A stretch of 36,089 bases of DNA from Verrucomicrobiota bacterium (GTDB lineage: Bacteria > Verrucomicrobiota > Verrucomicrobiia > Limisphaerales > JADJPG01). The DNA lies in NCBI GenBank assembly GCA_016713365.1, contig JADJPG010000088.1, positions 1 to 36,089 of the forward strand. The letters run 5' to 3'. Each line of letters begins with the position of its first letter. Positions within the stretch are counted from its first letter, which is position 1. This document shows, one piece after another, positions 18,553 through 26,816 of the stretch. A program made the position numbers and the translations under genes. Under the pieces are notes generated by a model. It had not been told where the DNA came from. It saw only the letters and a list, made by a program, of their open reading frames with translations, and made no database searches.

Positions 18553-19293
18553 CTAGTTTGCCGGTGGTGGCGAGAAGCCGAACTCCTTCACGAACTCTCC
18601 AGCGGGCGCTTCGATGCGCACCGGCTTTTGCGTGAAGGGATCTTTGTAGCCGAGAAAGATGGAGCGCAGGCCGAGACTGGCCCGGTCGCGCGCGGCGGCC
18701 CTGGCGCCCGGACCGTAGAGATCGTCGCCGACGACCGGGTGACCGGTGGCGAGCAGGTGAACGCGAATCTGGTGGGTGCGACCAGTGATGGGCTGTGCTT
18801 CGAGCAGGCAGGTTTTGGTGCCGCGTTCGAGCACGCGAAAACGAGTTTCAGCGGGCTTGCCTTCGAGTCGGTCGACTTTCATCCGTCCGATCCGCCGCGT
18901 GTCCTGGCCGATCGGCTCTTCGCAGATCCATTCGTCCTCGCGCGGAACGCCGTGGGCGACGACGAGGTAGGCCTTGGCCATCTGGCGGGATTCGAACAGG
19001 CGGCTGAAGGTCTCGACTGCGCCGTAACTGCGGGCGAAGAGCAACACGCCGCTGGTTTCCGCATCGAGTCGGTGAACGTAGCGGAGGAATTTCAGGCTCC
19101 GCGAACGCGCCCAGAAATCCCCGGCGCCAATGGAGGAAACGATGGCGGCCTGAAGATTTCGGTTCGTCTTCTGCCACGAATGTGGAACGAGCATCCAGCC
19201 GGGAGGCTTGTCGATCGCGATGACGGATCGGTCTTCGTGGAGAATCGGGATGATGGTCCCGTCTCCGAGTTCAATGTGGTTGGGTCTGGACAC
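18553..19293 (-). CDS. RluA-family pseudouridine synthase
   Basis: Converts uridine to pseudouridine in structured RNA. The catalytic aspartate is in RYVHRLDAETSGVLLFAR (residue ~79), with VIAIDKPPGWMLVPHS, KAYLVVAHG and the C-terminal PITGRTHQIRVHLLATGHPV as other family motifs. At 246 residues with no S4 domain it resembles the short RluA/TruC-like members, not RluC/RluD. Its neighbour just upstream encodes a separate S4 protein, so the RNA-binding part may be supplied in trans (inference). GTG start at 19293, 17 bases after the S4 gene stop. Exact target site unknown. Confidence 0.92.
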   Translation of the reverse strand: MSRPNHIELGDGTIIPILHEDRSVIAIDKPPGWMLVPHSWQKTNRNLQAAIVSSIGAGDFWARSRSLKFLRYVHRLDAETSGVLLFARSYGAVETFSRLFESRQMAKAYLVVAHGVPREDEWICEEPIGQDTRRIGRMKVDRLEGKPAETRFRVLERGTKTCLLEAQPITGRTHQIRVHLLATGHPVVGDDLYGPGARAAARDRASLGLRSIFLGYKDPFTQKPVRIEAPAGEFVKEFGFSPPPAN

Positions 19294-19310
19294 TGGAATT
19301 CTGGACCGCG

Positions 19311-19700
19311 CTATTCTTCAAGGCCGAAGAAGCTGCCGAGCATTCTTCGATCTTTCTTGGTCGGCCGGCCGGCGCCTTTTGCGCGAAGCCCGATAGTAGC
19401 GAACTGTTTCTCCCGCGGCTTTTCGTATTCCGAAGCCGGGGTGAGGTCCTCGAGGTATTTGGCGACGAGCTTCGCGCCAATCCGGTTCTCGAGCACGCCA
19501 GTGACCTTGACGGTCCGGTGGATGTCGCCCGTCAATGCGGTAAGGACATCGCCGACGCGGACAGTCCGCGCCGGTTTGCAAGGGTGACCGTTGATCTTCA
19601 CGTGGCCCGCATCGCAAGCGGCTCCCGCCACGCTGCGGGTTTTGTAGAGTCGGACCGCCCAGAGCCAGCGATCAGCTCGGACCCCCGATGTCGCTTCCAT
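19311..19700 (-). CDS. S4-domain RNA-binding protein, HslR/Hsp15-like
   Basis: A 129-residue protein with one S4 domain: VRADRWLWAVRLYKTRSVAG, then GHVKINGHPCKPARTVRVGD (residues ~7-52). The C-terminal half is basic and ends GRPTKKDRRMLGSFFGLEE. Hsp15-type proteins bind the large ribosomal subunit carrying a peptidyl-tRNA after premature dissociation. The start at 19700 (MEATSGVRADRWLW) was chosen because the S4 domain begins there; it lies 29 bases inside the end of the upstream gene, in another frame. Longer in-frame reading into 20129 only shadows that gene's low-complexity repeats. Confidence 0.88.
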   Translation of the reverse strand: MEATSGVRADRWLWAVRLYKTRSVAGAACDAGHVKINGHPCKPARTVRVGDVLTALTGDIHRTVKVTGVLENRIGAKLVAKYLEDLTPASEYEKPREKQFATIGLRAKGAGRPTKKDRRMLGSFFGLEE

Positions 19701-20661
19701 GAGCCGTGGGTGGCAAGGGTTCCGTAGAAGGAGAAGTCGGCACTGGTGGCGCCGATGCGGTGGATTCGGTCCGAGGTTCAACGTCCGGAGCGGGAGCGGG
19801 ATTCGAAGCCGCCGCTGGAACCTGGCCTTGCGGCGCGTCAGGACGCGGGCCGCGTTGATCGCGCTGGTCGCGGCGGTCGCGAGGGCCTCGTTGATCACGT
19901 TGATCCCGCGGACCGCGGTCGCGCTGCGGATTGCGTTGGTCACGATTGTCGCGGTTATCCCTGTTGTCCCGCTGGTCCCGGCGCTGGTCGCGTTGACCGC
20001 CATGCTGGGGCTGCAGCGGCTGCTGAGGCAGACGCTGGCGGGGGATTTCATCCACGGGACGCTGAAACCGGCGCAACTGCTGATGGAGGGCCTCGATTTC
20101 GCGTTCGTCTGCCGTCTTCTGGCGTTCAACTTCTTCGAGCAGTTCGAGCAATTCGTCGAGTTGATCGAGGGATTCGCGTAGTGAACGGATGATATCCATC
20201 ACCTCGTCGACGGCCTTGCGGATGGTCGCGGGTTGGGCGGGGTGAAACGGGCGTTGCGGCGGAGGCGGCGCATGACGTTCTTCGCGCGGCGGCTCAGGCC
20301 GTTGCTCTGGCTCGCGGGAAGCGGCCTCGGGTGGTTCGGCAGGCTGCTCTCCGGAATCAGGCGAGTCGGAGAAGTAACGTTCCTCGTCCGGCTGCTGCAC
20401 GGTGTCAGAATCATTATCCGAATCAGCTTCGTTGGACGGAGACCCGTTTTCGGGAGCGTCAACAGCGGATTCGGGAGAAAGATCTTCGTTTTCGTTGTCG
20501 GGAGCAGCCGCGTTGGCAGGCGCTTCACCGGTGGGGTTTGGGCGTGGCCCTCGGCGAGCACCGCGTCCACGACCACGTCCGCCGCGGGACCGACGACGAC
20601 GAGCGGAGGACGGACCTTGGGAGGGTGCGCCAGAAGGGGTTGAATCTGGATCAGACATCAT
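19672..20661 (-). CDS. Disordered RG-rich / DQR-repeat protein with central coiled coil, unknown function
   Basis: I do not recognise a family. Residues ~15-45 are an RGG-like basic tract (RRRRSRGGRGRGRGARRGPR); residues ~50-120 are acidic and Pro/Glu-rich; residues ~145-195 form a probable coiled coil (VMDIIRSLRESLDQLDELLE, then LLEEVERQKTADEREIEAL). Residues ~210-280 are short DQR/DNR/GPR repeats, and the tail is Pro/Ala/Ser/Thr-rich. RG tracts and the S4 gene overlapping its 3' end suggest an RNA-linked role (inference). Start taken at the MMSD pair (20661 or 20658); an ATG at 20706 would add an untypical 15 residues. Such compositional genes are common in Verrucomicrobia and Planctomycetes, but the composition alone proves little. 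Confidence 0.72.
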   Translation of the reverse strand: MMSDPDSTPSGAPSQGPSSARRRRSRGGRGRGRGARRGPRPNPTGEAPANAAAPDNENEDLSPESAVDAPENGSPSNEADSDNDSDTVQQPDEERYFSDSPDSGEQPAEPPEAASREPEQRPEPPREERHAPPPPQRPFHPAQPATIRKAVDEVMDIIRSLRESLDQLDELLELLEEVERQKTADEREIEALHQQLRRFQRPVDEIPRQRLPQQPLQPQHGGQRDQRRDQRDNRDNRDNRDQRNPQRDRGPRDQRDQRGPRDRRDQRDQRGPRPDAPQGQVPAAASNPAPAPDVEPRTESTASAPPVPTSPSTEPLPPTAHGSDIGGPS

Positions 20662-20709
20662 GTTCTGGCGGCAGAGATTGCCGGGAATCGTTTTAATTGC
20701 AAACAAAAC

Positions 20710-21765
20710 TCAACTTCGGACAGCCCAACGGAGCTTGGCGGGGCCGGAACGCGGGTTATCCCGGAGCTCGGAGGAGCTAGGGCGGATCACTTCGTCGGCG
20801 ATGCTGGAATAGCTCCCCGCGCGCGCGCCGTCCTTGAACGCCTGCTTCACGCGGCGATCTTCGCCGGAATGGAAGGTGAGGATCGCCACCCGTCCGCCGG
20901 GCTTCAGGCAGTTGGGCAGGAGACGCAGGAATGTATCGAGCGCACCGAACTCGTCGTTCACCGCGATACGAAGGGCTTGGAAGACGCGCCGGACGGACAA
21001 GTCAAAATCCTGTTTGCCGTGAGCATTCGGCTGCGCGCGCAGGGTGTTCGTCACGAGATCCGCCAGCTGCGTCGTGGTGGCGATGGGCGTGCGTTGCTGG
21101 TGCTCCACGATGGCTCGCGCGAGCACCTGCGCGTATGGCTCATCCGCGTTGGCTTCGAGCAATTGCGCCAGCTCGGGGGCTTTGAGCGATTGCAGAAAAG
21201 TCGATGCCGGCTGGCCGCGTTGCGGGTTCATGCGGAGGTCCAGCGGCCCAGGTCGCTTGAAGGTGAAGCCGCGCGTCGGATCGTCGATCTGCATCGAGGA
21301 TAGACCCAGATCGGCAAGAATCACGTCCGCGGCCGGGATTCCTTCGGCGGTAAGAACCTTCGCGAGTCCGGCGAAGTTGCTCCGGCGTATCAGCAGGGAC
21401 TCCGGCGGAAAGCTCATCCCGCGCAGGCGCGCTTCCGTCTTCGGCAGTTCGAGTGGATCGATGTCGAGCGCGATGAGTTTTCCACCGGGTAGGACCGCCT
21501 TGAGCAATTCCGCGGAATGCCCCCCGTAGCCAAGCGTCGCGTCGACGGCGATCTCTCCGGGCTTGGGCGCGAGCACTTCCAAGATCTCCTGCACCATGAT
21601 TGAGCGATGCATTCCGGCCGGGGTTTTTCCTGATGCCAGAATCTTCGCGACGTCGTCGGAGTAGCGCTGCGGGTTAAGCTCCTTGTATTTCTCGTGGAAC
21701 TGCCGCGGGTGCGTGCCGTGGTAGCGCGGACGACGTTTGGGCTTCTCGGAAGGTGCGTCGGACAT
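20710..21765 (-). CDS. rsmH: RsmH-like rRNA (cytosine-N4) methyltransferase
   Basis: RsmH methylates the N4 of C1402 in 16S rRNA. Typical motifs: AVDATLGYGGHSAELLKAVL (SAM site), KLIALDIDPLEL, VILADLGLSSMQID, RGFTFKRPGPLDLRMNP, RRVFQALRIAVNDEF and GGRVAILTFHSGEDRRVKQAF. At 351 residues it is longer than usual because of an extra ~50-residue N-terminus (KPKRRPRYHGTHPRQFHEKY). FHSGEDR replaces the usual FHSLEDR, and RR-x-FQALR the usual TR-x-FQALR. It lies outside any division/cell-wall cluster (no ftsL, mraZ or mur genes nearby), so it could be a divergent paralog. It is 49 bases downstream of the Bat operon and may be co-transcribed with it. Confidence 0.87.
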   Translation of the reverse strand: MSDAPSEKPKRRPRYHGTHPRQFHEKYKELNPQRYSDDVAKILASGKTPAGMHRSIMVQEILEVLAPKPGEIAVDATLGYGGHSAELLKAVLPGGKLIALDIDPLELPKTEARLRGMSFPPESLLIRRSNFAGLAKVLTAEGIPAADVILADLGLSSMQIDDPTRGFTFKRPGPLDLRMNPQRGQPASTFLQSLKAPELAQLLEANADEPYAQVLARAIVEHQQRTPIATTTQLADLVTNTLRAQPNAHGKQDFDLSVRRVFQALRIAVNDEFGALDTFLRLLPNCLKPGGRVAILTFHSGEDRRVKQAFKDGARAGSYSSIADEVIRPSSSELRDNPRSGPAKLRWAVRS

Positions 21766-21814
21766 GGAGAACAGAGTGCGGTCTGTTTCGTCCGTGGTAA
21801 AGCCCGCTGCGGAT

Positions 21815-23383
21815 TTAGTAATCGCGCAGATTGCGATTCATCGCGGGCGATTGGTAAGGGCCCTTGACGCCCGGCGTGTCGAGCTTCGGCGGAGAATCCA
21901 TCGGCATGGCCTGCGGATCGTTTTGCGGCTGCGTCGGTATCGGCGGCTGACCGGGACCCCCTGGTTGTGGAAGTTCGGGCTGGCCTTTTTCGCCGAGCTG
22001 ACGCCGGACTTCGGCCAGTTCTTCGCCGACTTGCTGCGCCTTCTTCGCCGTCTTTTGCGAAGGCTTCAGCGACTGAAGTTCATTGAGCGCCTGCTCGGCG
22101 CCCTGCAAGCGCATCGCCTGTTCGTCCAGCGATTCGCCGTCCTTCGGGCTCTTCATCAACTTGTCGCCGAGTTGTTCGAGCGCCTGCTCCAACTTCTCCT
22201 GCGTCTGCTGAGCCTTCTGCGGGAGTTGCTGCTGCTGTGGCTGGAGAGCGCTGGCCTGCTGGAAATGATCGAGCGCCGTGCTGAGATTCTGCGCCTGCTG
22301 TTCGAGCGGCGCGTTCTCGGACTGCTGCGCGAGCTGGTCGCCCTGTTGTTCGTGAAGCTGCGCCAGCCGTTGTTTGATTTGTTCGAGCGTCTGTTGGGCC
22401 TGCTGGTGATTCGGTTTCTGTTCGAGCGCCTTCTCCACTTGTTCCATCGCCATGCGTAGGATGCCGAGCTTGTCATCCACGCGGGGAATGCGCGGCTCGA
22501 TGGCCATGTACATCTGCGCCTGCATGGTGAGCGCGTTGGCGAGTCGTTCACGACCTTGATCCAAATGCTGCTCGATCTGCTTGTCCTCCGGCTTCAACGC
22601 GTGCGCATCCTCCAGCATGTTCACGCCTTCCTGCACCTGCTTCACGTCGGGCCGCATGATCATGGGCTCATTCGGCGCCGGCATCACCATCTGGTTTGCC
22701 ATGGTCTTGCGCGTGCCTTCTTCGTCCAGCACCTGAGCGAGTAAATCCTTCGCCTTCTGCTCGCCATCCTTGGCTTCCTGATCGGAAGGAGCCATCTCCG
22801 TCACGTCGTGGAATTGTTCCATCGCGCTTCGGAGTTGCTGAATGCGTTTCTCGGTGGGCTGATTTCGCTGCTGGCCGCGTTCAAGATTTTGTTGCGCGGT
22901 CTTCTTTTCGAGATCGATCAGGAGTTTGCGAACGGTGTCGTGGTTCTTCTTCGCGTCCGCGTGGTCAGGCTGCACTTTCAAGACGGAGTCGTAGCTGGAG
23001 ACGGACTGTTTCCACCGCGAAATGGTCGCCTCGATATCGTTGGTGCTTGTGTTCAGTCCGAGGCGAAACTCCGCATTGCCTTTCTGGAAGCGTGCCTTGT
23101 TTGCGAGAGCCCGCGGGCGGGCGCTCTCCACCAAATCGAGATCGAGCAACGCTTCCTCGTAAAGCCCCGCGGCGTAGGAGGCAATCGCGCGATTGTAGAG
23201 CAGGTGGGGATTCGTGGGGGCATTGGTCAATGCACGCTCAAACTCTGCACGAACCTCCAGCGCCTGACCTTGATTCAACCGCTGCTGCAGCGGGGCGATG
23301 TCAAGACCGGCGTGGCACGCGATGGCGACAAGGAGAAACAGGAACGTGCCCGCTTTCAATTTCATGTCAGCACCCAGATTCAT
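21815..23383 (-). CDS. BatC-like TPR protein with Gln-rich helical region
   Basis: A 522-residue exported protein. An N-terminal signal sequence (MKLKAGTFLFLLVAIACHAG, a possible lipoprotein cysteine) is followed by TPR-like helices (NPHLLYNRAIASYAAGLYEE, ALLDLDLVESARP, AKKNHDTVRKLL). A long Gln/Glu/Leu-rich helical region then carries repeats such as MEQVEKALEQKPNHQQAQQ. The C-terminus is Pro-rich and disordered. Position after two VWA genes is that of BatC, the TPR component of the Bat aerotolerance system, which is thought to act in the periplasm with BatA and BatB. ATG at 23383 overlaps the batB stop (ATGA). The Gln richness makes the opposite strand look like a Leu-rich protein; that is a shadow. 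Confidence 0.84.
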   Translation of the reverse strand: MNLGADMKLKAGTFLFLLVAIACHAGLDIAPLQQRLNQGQALEVRAEFERALTNAPTNPHLLYNRAIASYAAGLYEEALLDLDLVESARPRALANKARFQKGNAEFRLGLNTSTNDIEATISRWKQSVSSYDSVLKVQPDHADAKKNHDTVRKLLIDLEKKTAQQNLERGQQRNQPTEKRIQQLRSAMEQFHDVTEMAPSDQEAKDGEQKAKDLLAQVLDEEGTRKTMANQMVMPAPNEPMIMRPDVKQVQEGVNMLEDAHALKPEDKQIEQHLDQGRERLANALTMQAQMYMAIEPRIPRVDDKLGILRMAMEQVEKALEQKPNHQQAQQTLEQIKQRLAQLHEQQGDQLAQQSENAPLEQQAQNLSTALDHFQQASALQPQQQQLPQKAQQTQEKLEQALEQLGDKLMKSPKDGESLDEQAMRLQGAEQALNELQSLKPSQKTAKKAQQVGEELAEVRRQLGEKGQPELPQPGGPGQPPIPTQPQNDPQAMPMDSPPKLDTPGVKGPYQSPAMNRNLRDY

Positions 23384-24408
23384 TTGCTTTCTTGAAGAAT
23401 GCCCGGCAACGGTTTTCGCCGCACCACGCGGTCGGCGCCGAGGACTAATCTCGCCAGCATTGCGGCGATTGCAAAGGCCAGCGGGATAAAGAATCCTTCC
23501 CGATAGTTCTCCATGTCGTTTCGCGCCGCCTTTTCCGCCAGTGGACGGAGCACTTCCGCGCGCAGTTCCCTCAGCCCTTCGCCGTCGACTCCCAGCCGGT
23601 AATAGCGCCCTCCGCCGGCGTTGGCGATGCGGCGGAGATTGTTCTCGTCCAGTTTGGTCGTTACGGCGAAACCGGTTGCGTTCGTGATTGCACCGCCGCG
23701 CTGGGACGGAATGCGGGCGCCCGTGGCGGTGCCCACGCCAATGGTGTGAATTGTAATCTCATGTTCGTGATGCAGTTTCCGGGCGAGACCGAGCGCTTTG
23801 CCGTCCAGATCCTCGCCATCGGAAATCACGATCAAGGTGCGTTGCGGAAGATTGTTGCTAGTGAAGTAACGGGCCGCGCGGTCGAGCGCGGAGGAGATGG
23901 AGCTGCCGGGATCGGTCAACGTGTAGGGATTGATGTAGCTGAGGATTGTCCGAAGCGCGGTGGTGTCGAACGTGAGCGGCGCGTTGAGATAACCAACGCC
24001 GGCAAAGGTCACGATGCCGATGCGGTCGCCCTTGGTCTCGGCAAAGAAGCGATCGAGCGCGTTCGTCGTCGCGCTGTAGCGGGTGGGGCGGACGTCGGCG
24101 GCAAGCATGGAGCGCGAGGCGTCGAGCGCGATGAGATACGGAGCGCCGTTGAGTTCGTTCCGCTCATCGAACTGGAAATAGAGAGGGCGCGCCAGGGCGA
24201 GCATCAGTCCAGTGAACGCGACAAAGACGAGGACGGCATCCCAACGCTTTCGAGCAGGCGAATGGCCTGTCTCGGCGCCGACTGCGTCTTTGCCGACGAA
24301 ACGCTGAAGCAACTCGCGCCGACGCTTTCGGCTGAACCACATGCCGAAACCGAGCAAAGCCCAGATGACTGGCAGCGCGTAGAGGAACTCCGGGGCGGCG
24401 AATCTCAT
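23380..24408 (-). CDS. BatB-like von Willebrand A membrane protein
   Basis: A 342-residue inner-membrane protein with the VWA domain on the periplasmic or cytoplasmic face between membrane spans. N-terminal span: EFLYALPVIWALLGFGMWF; second near DAVLVFVAFTGLMLALARPL; third near the C-terminus, FFIPLAFAIAAMLARLVLGA. The MIDAS motif is IALDASRSM (DxSxS), with LTDPGSSISSALDRAAR and VISDGEDLDGKAL completing the metal site. The start MRFAAPEFLYALP at 24408 overlaps the batA stop codon (ATGA); an in-frame ATG at 24483 would extend it into batA. Second VWA gene of the Bat operon. Confidence 0.9.
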   Translation of the reverse strand: MRFAAPEFLYALPVIWALLGFGMWFSRKRRRELLQRFVGKDAVGAETGHSPARKRWDAVLVFVAFTGLMLALARPLYFQFDERNELNGAPYLIALDASRSMLAADVRPTRYSATTNALDRFFAETKGDRIGIVTFAGVGYLNAPLTFDTTALRTILSYINPYTLTDPGSSISSALDRAARYFTSNNLPQRTLIVISDGEDLDGKALGLARKLHHEHEITIHTIGVGTATGARIPSQRGGAITNATGFAVTTKLDENNLRRIANAGGGRYYRLGVDGEGLRELRAEVLRPLAEKAARNDMENYREGFFIPLAFAIAAMLARLVLGADRVVRRKPLPGILQESK

Positions 24409-25370
24409 GGGATGCGCCTCCGGATAATTCCGTTCCACGCAAACTCGCCGAGCAGGAGGAGCAGGGCTGTTCCAGCGAACCACGGAAAGAGTTCGCGCCA
24501 GGTGACGAATCGTTTTTGGAGAAGAGCCTTCTTCTCCAGCTGATCAATCAGCTCGTAAATCTTCTGCAACGTCTCCGTGTCGCGAGCCTGAAAGAACTGG
24601 CCGCCGGTCATGCGACTGGACTTGTGGAGTTCATGATTCGCGGCGGCGGTGGGCGTGACGATCTCGGGCCCGATGATGATGCTGTAGAGACGAATCTGGT
24701 CGCGGAGAATGAACGGCGCGATCTGCAGCGGCGGGCGGCCCTGCATGTTCTGGCCGTCCGTGACGAGAATGATGACCTTGCTGCGTTCGCTGTTCTTCTT
24801 GATGAACTGCCAGGCCGCGGCGAGGCCTTCACCGATGGCGGTGCCGGTGGAGTAATCGGTTTCGCGCAACGAGTTCATCGCCCATTCATGGTCGAGGGTG
24901 AGCGGGCTGACGAGAAACGGGCTGCGCGCGAAACAAACAATGCCTACGCGATCGTTCGGGCGCTTCTTCACGAAGTCATCCACGACGTGCAGCAAGGCCG
25001 CGCGGCGCGAGATGCGCTGGCCATTCAAGTGAAAATCCTGCTCCGCCATCGATCGGCTGTAGTCGAGCGCGAGCATGATATCGATGCCCTTGGTTGGGTC
25101 CGGCAAATCACCGCGTTGAACCCGCGGACGCGCAAGCGCGATAATGAGCAGCGTGAGCGCGGTGAGAATCAGCGTCCAACGCCAGCGACCGCGGTGCCGT
25201 CTCGGTGTTGTGCCGAGCGCTCGGAGTGGTCGCAGGGTTGGAACGACGACCGAGGGCAGGGGGCCGGTCCGGCCCAGCCACCACGCGATGAACGGGACGA
25301 GCAGCAACAAAAGCAGGAGCCATGGGTAGGCGAACTCGAATCCCTGCCATGACTCGGGGAGAAAGGTCAT
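24405..25370 (-). CDS. BatA-like von Willebrand A membrane protein
   Basis: A 321-residue protein, first VWA gene of the Bat operon. Membrane spans: AYPWLLLLLLLVPFIAWWLG (residues ~14-33), WTLILTALTLLIIALARPRV (residues ~64-83), and ALLLLLGEFAWNGI at the C-terminus. The MIDAS motif is LALDYSRSMAEQDF, with SLRETDYSTGTAIGEGLAAA and LVTDGQNMQGRPP. Bat VWA proteins are thought to form an envelope complex with the MoxR ATPase and DUF58 protein that helps metalloprotein maturation or stress tolerance; the exact role is not settled. Its ATG overlaps the DUF4381 gene's stop (ATGA, 25367-25370). Confidence 0.91.
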   Translation of the reverse strand: MTFLPESWQGFEFAYPWLLLLLLLVPFIAWWLGRTGPLPSVVVPTLRPLRALGTTPRRHRGRWRWTLILTALTLLIIALARPRVQRGDLPDPTKGIDIMLALDYSRSMAEQDFHLNGQRISRRAALLHVVDDFVKKRPNDRVGIVCFARSPFLVSPLTLDHEWAMNSLRETDYSTGTAIGEGLAAAWQFIKKNSERSKVIILVTDGQNMQGRPPLQIAPFILRDQIRLYSIIIGPEIVTPTAAANHELHKSSRMTGGQFFQARDTETLQKIYELIDQLEKKALLQKRFVTWRELFPWFAGTALLLLLGEFAWNGIIRRRIP

Positions 25371-25906
25371 GGTGTGGAACCACCTTGTTGCTCGGTCGGA
25401 ATGCAGCGCCGGACGAAACGTTCCGCGCCATCGATCGTTTCGCGCATCTGCTGCGGTTCCGCCGAACCGGCGGCGAACTTGATGCCGTCGAAGAACGCGA
25501 GGAACTCGCCGAGCTCGCGTCGCGGTTCAGTCCCCAGTTCTGGATGGGCCTGGGCGGCGCCGAGGAATTCGCGCGTGGTTTGGTAGCGAATCGGCAGCGC
25601 GAATCGACCTTCGATGTAGGCGCGGAGGATGTCGGAGCATTCCAGCGCGACGTCGTAGGGCGTGAGCTTCTCCTGGCGCGCGCGCAATTCAGTGAGGCGA
25701 CGTAACGCTTCGAGATGCGGGGGCGGTCCGGGTGGAAGCGGTGGAGCGGTGACGACCGGTGCGGGCCGTGACTTCAGCCAGCGGAAGACGAGGTAGGTGA
25801 TGAGAGCAACCGTGAACAACGCCAGCGCCCAGATCCAGGGATTCTCCCACCACGCCGGGACGGGGACGAGCGTCAGGTCCTCGATGATGGTGGTGGAGTT
25901 TGTCAT
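25367..25906 (-). CDS. DUF4381-like membrane protein of the Bat operon
   Basis: A 179-residue protein. One membrane span, NPWIWALALFTVALITYLVF (residues ~22-41), is followed by a Pro-rich linker (APPLPPGPPPHLEALRRL). A soluble helical domain then has LTPYDVALECSDILRAYIEG, RFALPIRYQTTREFLGAA and ELGEFLAFFDGIKFA, which are DUF4381 features. In operons of this kind the gene sits between DUF58 and batA. Its ATG at 25906 is six bases after the DUF58 stop, and its stop overlaps batA. Function unknown beyond Bat association. No separate BatD-type gene is visible in the window. Confidence 0.82.
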   Translation of the reverse strand: MTNSTTIIEDLTLVPVPAWWENPWIWALALFTVALITYLVFRWLKSRPAPVVTAPPLPPGPPPHLEALRRLTELRARQEKLTPYDVALECSDILRAYIEGRFALPIRYQTTREFLGAAQAHPELGTEPRRELGEFLAFFDGIKFAAGSAEPQQMRETIDGAERFVRRCIPTEQQGGSTP

Positions 25907-25912
25907 CGAAGG

Positions 25913-26794
25913 TCAGGCGACGCGTCGGCGCGCCTGGAGCGTGAGGAAGGTGCGCAGGGAGTTGTTCCACGGCTTGTCCGTGCGCAGTTCGAGATGGCCG
26001 ATGCGCGAGCGGCGGAAGAATTCCTGTGCGGCTTCCTGGCGCTGGGCGGCGGCTTGTTCGTAGGCGGCGCGGACGGCTGGATCGCCGGTGTCGACTTCGA
26101 GCACGTCGCCGGTTTCGGCGTCTTGCACCAGCGCGAGTCCGACATCAGGTAAAGCCTGCTCGCGCGGATCGGTGAGCTGCAGGACGAGCAGATCGTGGCG
26201 TTGATTGGCGGACTTCAACGCGGCTTCGTAGCCTTCGTCATGAAGGTCGGTGAGCAGAAAGATCAGCGCGGGGCGATGCGTCACGCGTCCGGCGAAGTCT
26301 AACGCGTGTCTGAGATTTGTTCCCTCAGAGCGCGGCGTGTGGGTGAGAAGGTCGCGCAGCAGACGCTGGACATGCTGACGCGTCTTGCGCGGAGGCAGGT
26401 AGTGTTCGACCTCGCCCGTGAAGAGAATGAGCCCGACGCGGTCGTTGTTGCGAATCGCACTCATTGCCAACGTGCCGGCGAGTTCTGCCGCGAGTTCGCG
26501 CTTGGTGATGCCGCTCGTGCCGAAGTGTCCGCTGGCGCTCAGATCCACGATGAGCAGGACGGTGAGTTCGCGTTCCTCGACGAGGCGCTTGATGTAGGTC
26601 TTGCGCAGGCGGGCGCTGACATTCCAATCGATGCGGCGTACGTCGTCGCCCGGGCAATACTCGCGCACATCCACGAAATCCATGCCGCGACCCTTGAAGA
26701 TGGAATCGCACTGGCCGGCCATGAGTTCCTGCGAAACCAGCCGCGAGCGCACCTCCACGCGGCGCAGGCGCTTCAGGAAATCCAGTGGGACCAT
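25913..26794 (-). CDS. DUF58 domain protein
   Basis: A 293-residue cytoplasmic protein starting MVPLDFLKRLRRVEVRSRLV. The DUF58 signature is FVDVREYCPGDDVRRIDWNV (residues ~40-60), and a VWA-like strand VLLIVDLSASGHFGT follows. DUF58 proteins accompany MoxR ATPases almost universally, probably as their partner or substrate adaptor. It lies 22 bases after the moxR stop and ahead of the DUF4381-like gene, as is typical for Bat operons. No oddity seen. Confidence 0.9.
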   Translation of the reverse strand: MVPLDFLKRLRRVEVRSRLVSQELMAGQCDSIFKGRGMDFVDVREYCPGDDVRRIDWNVSARLRKTYIKRLVEERELTVLLIVDLSASGHFGTSGITKRELAAELAGTLAMSAIRNNDRVGLILFTGEVEHYLPPRKTRQHVQRLLRDLLTHTPRSEGTNLRHALDFAGRVTHRPALIFLLTDLHDEGYEAALKSANQRHDLLVLQLTDPREQALPDVGLALVQDAETGDVLEVDTGDPAVRAAYEQAAAQRQEAAQEFFRRSRIGHLELRTDKPWNNSLRTFLTLQARRRVA

Positions 26795-26816
26795 ATGCGG
26801 CGTGTGCGGAAAAAAC

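Noticed and set aside
21737..22459. Leu/Arg-rich 240-codon plus-strand frame
   Set aside because: Complement of the Gln-rich batC-like gene; Gln codons read backwards give Leu.
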